NCBI GenBank assembly: GCA_012270625.1
Contig: JAAXHZ010000142.1
Location: 1,004 to 9,540, forward strand
DNA: 8,537 nt
Source: Dehalococcoidia bacterium
GTDB taxonomy: Bacteria; Chloroflexota; Dehalococcoidia; SAR202; UBA11138
Reading direction: 5' to 3'
The position numbers and the translations under genes are program-made. Position 1 is the first letter of the stretch, and every line of letters starts with the position of its first letter. Under the pieces are notes generated by a model that saw only the letters and a program-made list of their open reading frames with translations, did no database searches and was not told the origin of the DNA. Shown one piece after another: positions 6,148 to 8,537 of this stretch.

Positions 6148-6498
6148 ATGGCTGAATTCAGCCCCTTCGCAGGAAGCATGAGCAACGACATTCCAAGCTG
6201 GTCCCGAGTTCAGCAGCTTCTGCATGACATCATGGGACGGTGGGAGCGCAAGGAGGGCCGCAAGGGTCTTCCTGGAATCCACGATTATGAGTGGGCGACT
6301 CCGGCGGATCTGGCCCGTGACGAGGCCATGGGCATGAAGTTCATAGAGCCTGGACTCCCGGCTGAGGAGACGGCGCTGATTATCTCCCTGCGCAAGGGGT
6401 TTGGTTCGATACCCAGAATGCCAATGGGCGGCCCGTTCATCAAGTCCGATGAGATCGACGAGATCTCTCGCTGGATCGACGCGGGGATGCCTGAGTAG
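6148..6498 (+). CDS. Small cysteine-free protein with a cytochrome-c-like C-terminal motif, function unknown
   Basis: 116 aa, no family recognised with confidence. The C-terminal ~30 residues read IPRMPMGGPFIKSDEIDEIS, then RWIDAGMPE. That resembles the tail of many small c-type cytochromes and planctomycete-type cytochrome domains (MPxGGP...EEI..I..WIDxGxP). There is no CxxCH and indeed no cysteine anywhere, so haem cannot be attached in the usual way. No signal peptide or membrane segment is visible, which implies a cytosolic protein. The middle is charged and helical (LLHDIMGRWERKEGRKG). The start at 6148 has no clear ribosome site; the ATG at 6178 (MSNDIPSW) has AGGA only 3 nt upstream and may be the real start. 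It is the first gene of the rightward operon, and its stop overlaps the ribosome site of the OsmC gene. Confidence 0.7.
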   Translation: MAEFSPFAGSMSNDIPSWSRVQQLLHDIMGRWERKEGRKGLPGIHDYEWATPADLARDEAMGMKFIEPGLPAEETALIISLRKGFGSIPRMPMGGPFIKSDEIDEISRWIDAGMPE

Positions 6499-6502
6499 GA
6501 GG
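6497..6502 (+). promoter_or_regulatory. Perfect AGGAGG ribosome site deciding the OsmC-family TTG start
   Basis: AGGAGG overlaps the TAG stop (6496-6498) of the preceding gene and sits 6 nt before TTG 6509-6511. It places the OsmC start at the TTG and indicates coupled translation. Confidence 0.8.
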
Positions 6503-6508
6503 CGCCGG

Positions 6509-6943
6509 TTGGACGACAGGCCCAGCAGCAGCGTCCGGCTCACGTGGCAGGACGGGTTCAGGTTCGATTCCAGGGACACCCATGGCCATAGTATAACTCT
6601 CGACGCTCCGCAGTCTGACGGAGACTCGTTCGAGGGGTTCATGCCCGGCGATATGCTGCTTACGGCGCTGGCCGGCTGCAGCGGCATAGACGTTGTCAAT
6701 ATTCTCGCCAGACAGCGCCAGCAAGTTGACGGCCTGGAGATTAGCGTCAGCGGACGCCAGAACCCCGAGCCTCCTTGGGCATGGGAGGACGTCGCTATTC
6801 ACTACACGCTCCGAGGCAGCGAGCTGAACCCGCGCCTCGTGGAGCGCGCAATCGACCTGTCTGAGAACAAGTACTGCTCGATCGGGGCTACCATTGGCGG
6901 TGTGACCAGGGTCAGCAGCACTTTCGAAATTGTCGAGAGCTAG
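6509..6943 (+). CDS. OsmC/Ohr-family protein
   Basis: Small cytosolic alpha/beta protein of the OsmC superfamily, whose members act as thiol-dependent peroxidases on organic hydroperoxides or have related, less defined roles. It is 144 aa, a normal length. The start is TTG at 6509 behind a perfect AGGAGG; the frame is open further upstream, but that part overlaps the previous gene. The two family cysteines are C57 in LLTALAGCSGIDVVNIL and C123 in LSENKYCSIGATIGG, the expected reactive pair. VDGLEISVSG (73-82) and IHYTLRGSELNPRLVERAID (97-116) match the family's second half. The pattern recalls the YhfA-like/general OsmC branch rather than true Ohr, so peroxidase activity is not assured. It is second in the rightward operon, 10 nt after the 116-aa gene and 18 nt before the RraA-like gene. 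Confidence 0.9.
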   Translation: MDDRPSSSVRLTWQDGFRFDSRDTHGHSITLDAPQSDGDSFEGFMPGDMLLTALAGCSGIDVVNILARQRQQVDGLEISVSGRQNPEPPWAWEDVAIHYTLRGSELNPRLVERAIDLSENKYCSIGATIGGVTRVSSTFEIVES

Positions 6944-6949
6944 TTAACC

Positions 6950-6955
6950 AAGGAG
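6950..6955 (+). promoter_or_regulatory. Ribosome binding site deciding the GTG start of the RraA-like gene
   Basis: AAGGAG lies 6 nt before GTG 6962-6964 and supports that GTG as the start. Confidence 0.8.
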
Positions 6956-6961
6956 CTACCC

Positions 6962-7657
6962 GTGGCAGACATCACGCCAATCGATTCAGAATTGCTGGAA
7001 ACGCTTCGAGTGATTCCATCGTGCTCGATCGCCAACGCGATCGAGACGTTCAACATCCAGCCTCGAAACGTGGGCTTCATGGGGCCTGAAATCAAGAGCA
7101 TCTTTCCGAACATGGGCCACATGATCGGCTACGCGGTTACCGCCAAGATCGTGGCCGACGCGCCGCCGTCAGGCCACATGAACGTCGCGCGGACGGAGTG
7201 GGTGGACGAGATAATGAAGGCGCCCGCTCCGCGGGTGCTGGTTCTCGAAGACATCGACTACCCGAACCCGATCGGGTCGTTCTGGGGAGAGGTACAGGCG
7301 AACCTGCACAGGGCGCTTGGAGCGGTCGGAACCGTGACCAACGGTGGCGTGCGCGACCTCGACGAGATGCAGGAAGTCGGGTTCTTCGCGTTCGCCTCGT
7401 GCGTCCTAGTCTCTCACGCCTACGTACATATAACGGACGTGAGTGTGCCGGTGAAGGTGGGCGGACTGGAAGTCGTGCCCGGCGACATCATACAGGGTGA
7501 CCAACATGGGGTCATCAAGATTCCAAGAGAGATCGCCGCGGAGATTCCCGATGCCGTCAAGCGCGTAGAGCAGAACGAGCAGGAGATGATCGGCTATGCC
7601 AACTCCGCCGACTTTACTGTCGAGGGTCTCAAGGAGATGCTGGCCCAGCGTTACTAG
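6962..7657 (+). CDS. RraA-family protein (4-hydroxy-4-methyl-2-oxoglutarate aldolase / oxaloacetate decarboxylase-like)
   Basis: 231 aa. The family includes class II pyruvate aldolases that cleave 4-hydroxy-2-oxo acids and decarboxylate oxaloacetate, and the RNase E inhibitor RraA, which shares the fold but not the job. The family signature is clear: GEVQANLHRALGAVGTVTNG (109-128), then GGVRD (R131 and D132), with E135 completing the RD-x2-E metal/substrate motif. The N-terminal IPSCSIANAIE (18-28) and the C-terminal GDIIQGDQHGVIKIP (174-188) also fit. It is slightly longer than E. coli RraA, typical of metabolic members. The GTG start is fixed by AAGGAG 6 nt upstream. It sits 18 nt after the OsmC gene and 28 nt before a 2-hydroxyacid dehydrogenase, which favours a catabolic oxoacid role over RNase control. 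The exact substrate is unknown. Confidence 0.9.
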   Translation: MADITPIDSELLETLRVIPSCSIANAIETFNIQPRNVGFMGPEIKSIFPNMGHMIGYAVTAKIVADAPPSGHMNVARTEWVDEIMKAPAPRVLVLEDIDYPNPIGSFWGEVQANLHRALGAVGTVTNGGVRDLDEMQEVGFFAFASCVLVSHAYVHITDVSVPVKVGGLEVVPGDIIQGDQHGVIKIPREIAAEIPDAVKRVEQNEQEMIGYANSADFTVEGLKEMLAQRY

Positions 7658-7675
7658 AAGACCAACATTGTGATC

Positions 7676-7679
7676 GGAG
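7676..7679 (+). promoter_or_regulatory. Ribosome binding site of the 2-hydroxyacid dehydrogenase gene
   Basis: GGAG lies 6 nt before ATG 7686-7688 and supports this start. Confidence 0.6.
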
Positions 7680-7685
7680 CCAGCT

Positions 7686-8537
7686 ATGTCGTCTCCCAAG
7701 GTCGCGTTTATCACCGGACTTCCAGAGCAGGTCGTGGAAGTGGCGCTCGGGTACAACCCCGAAGGATGGACCACTGAGGTCGTCTATGGAGACACCTCTC
7801 TCGAAGAGCAGAAGCGGGTGGTGGCGGATGCCGACTTCATCATGGTGTATCGCGCGTCGCTTCACGACGACGTTCTCAGGGCCGCACGAGCAGTCCGCAT
7901 GGTGCAGGTGCTCTCCGCGGGTTACGATAGCATGAACCTGCGGCTGATGCGCGACCTCGAGGTGCCCTGCTGCAACAATGGAGGCGCGAACTCGCGGGCT
8001 GTTGCCGACCATGCGGTGCTGCTCATGCTGGCGGTGTACAAGCAGCTCATGGCGGCCGAACGGTCAACCCGTGAGGGCAGGTGGAGTCAGCCCATTACCG
8101 GGCTGAACACTTTTGAGATGGCTGACAAACTGGTTGGAATTCTTGGACTTGGCAACATCGGGCGACAGGTGGCGAGGCGTGTGCAGGGGTTCGAGGCCAG
8201 AGTGCAGTACCACGATCTGTTCCCGTTGGCGCGCGAGCTCGAGGACGAGCTCGGAGTCACTCGCGTTGGTATCCGTGAGCTGTTCGAGACGTCGGACATC
8301 ATCTCGGTCCACACGCCGCTCACTCCGGGCACGAGGCACATCGTCAGCAGCGAGCTAATCGGGCTGATGAAGCCCACCGCGGTGTTCATAAACACCAGCC
8401 GGGGGCCTGTAGTGGATGAGTCCGCGCTTACAGACGCTCTGCGCGAGGGTCGAATCTCGGCCGCGGGCCTGGACGTATTCGAAAAAGAGCCTATCGATCA
8501 CGACAATCCGCTGGTAACCGTCCCATGTGCGGTGGGG
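7686..8537 (+). CDS. D-isomer-specific 2-hydroxyacid dehydrogenase (phosphoglycerate/hydroxypyruvate reductase-like), C-terminus cut by window edge
   Basis: NAD(P)-dependent enzyme interconverting 2-oxoacids and D-2-hydroxyacids. 284 codons are present, ending exactly at the window edge; family members are about 310-340 aa, so some 30-60 residues are missing. The substrate-binding domain includes VQVLSAGYDSMNL (73-85) and NGGANSRAVADHAVLLMLA (98-116). The nucleotide-binding loop is GILGLGNIGRQVARRV (151-166), with acidic D177 at the end of the next strand (VQYHD), favouring NAD over NADP. The catalytic arginine is R239 in INTSRGPVVDESAL and the catalytic glutamate E268 in LDVFEKEP; the catalytic histidine would lie beyond the edge. 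GGAG 6 nt before ATG 7686 supports the start. It is the last visible gene of the rightward operon. It could be glyoxylate/hydroxypyruvate reductase, SerA-like or another D-hydroxyacid dehydrogenase. Confidence 0.93.
   Translation, partial: MSSPKVAFITGLPEQVVEVALGYNPEGWTTEVVYGDTSLEEQKRVVADADFIMVYRASLHDDVLRAARAVRMVQVLSAGYDSMNLRLMRDLEVPCCNNGGANSRAVADHAVLLMLAVYKQLMAAERSTREGRWSQPITGLNTFEMADKLVGILGLGNIGRQVARRVQGFEARVQYHDLFPLARELEDELGVTRVGIRELFETSDIISVHTPLTPGTRHIVSSELIGLMKPTAVFINTSRGPVVDESALTDALREGRISAAGLDVFEKEPIDHDNPLVTVPCAVG

Noticed and set aside
6401..6508. N-terminal extension of the OsmC-family gene to 6401
   Set aside because: It overlaps the previous gene and is arginine/serine-rich without family similarity. 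TTG 6509 has a perfect AGGAGG at the right distance.
6070..6699. Leftward 209-aa open frame spanning the divergent region
   Set aside because: Opposes the 116-aa and OsmC genes, which have a promoter, ribosome sites and family motifs. Its own start has no clear ribosome site.
7406..8395. Leftward open frames (7406-7774, 7629-8012, 8064-8339, 8087-8395)
   Set aside because: All antisense to the RraA-like and 2-hydroxyacid dehydrogenase genes, whose catalytic motifs are intact on the plus strand.
1..8537. tRNA/rRNA genes, CRISPR arrays, insertion sequences, toxin-antitoxin or phage genes
   Set aside because: No repeated spaced units, terminal repeats, transposase motifs or RNA-gene signatures were seen. 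The gaps between genes are short and accounted for.

Overview
This window looks like a piece of a bacterial chromosome of moderately high GC, with tightly packed genes and no RNA gene, CRISPR array, transposon or prophage signature that I can see. Three features recall Chloroflexota (Dehalococcoidia/SAR202-like): a long non-conserved insert in the housekeeping sigma factor, a primase zinc finger with a CFGAC spacing, and RraA-like and hydroxyacid-dehydrogenase genes close together. That placement is an inference from recollection of family members, not a search result.

The left half (1-5012) is a leftward information-processing operon. In transcription order it holds a strong promoter near 4984-5010, dgt (dNTP triphosphohydrolase), two small helical proteins of unknown function, dnaG (primase) and rpoD (primary sigma factor, running off the left edge at base 1). 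This is a variant of the macromolecular-synthesis operon, joining nucleotide-pool control, replication priming and transcription initiation. The genes are closely spaced: dgt and the 84-aa gene overlap by two bases sharing TTGA, followed by gaps of 25, 9 and 90 nt. Two of the genes start with TTG. For dgt, the conserved N-terminus is encoded upstream of the first ATG in a frame with no ATG, GTG or TTG.

In the middle (5077-5973) is garR, encoding a tartronate semialdehyde (2-hydroxy-3-oxopropionate) reductase, also leftward. It is separated from the dgt promoter by a short intergenic region containing a perfect 7-bp inverted repeat. A divergent intergenic region (5974-6147) follows.

The right half (6148-8537) is a rightward operon of four genes: a small cysteine-free protein ending in a cytochrome-like MP-GGP...RWIDAGMP motif; an OsmC-family protein starting with TTG behind a perfect AGGAGG; an RraA-like aldolase/decarboxylase starting with GTG; and a D-isomer 2-hydroxyacid dehydrogenase cut by the right edge. 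With garR this suggests a small hydroxyacid/oxoacid module, but the substrate cannot be read from the sequence.

Two real genes, rpoD and the 2-hydroxyacid dehydrogenase, cross the window edges and were read directly from the nucleotides. I found no clearly novel system. The best leads are the dgt start, the two uncharacterised operon proteins and the small motif-bearing protein.
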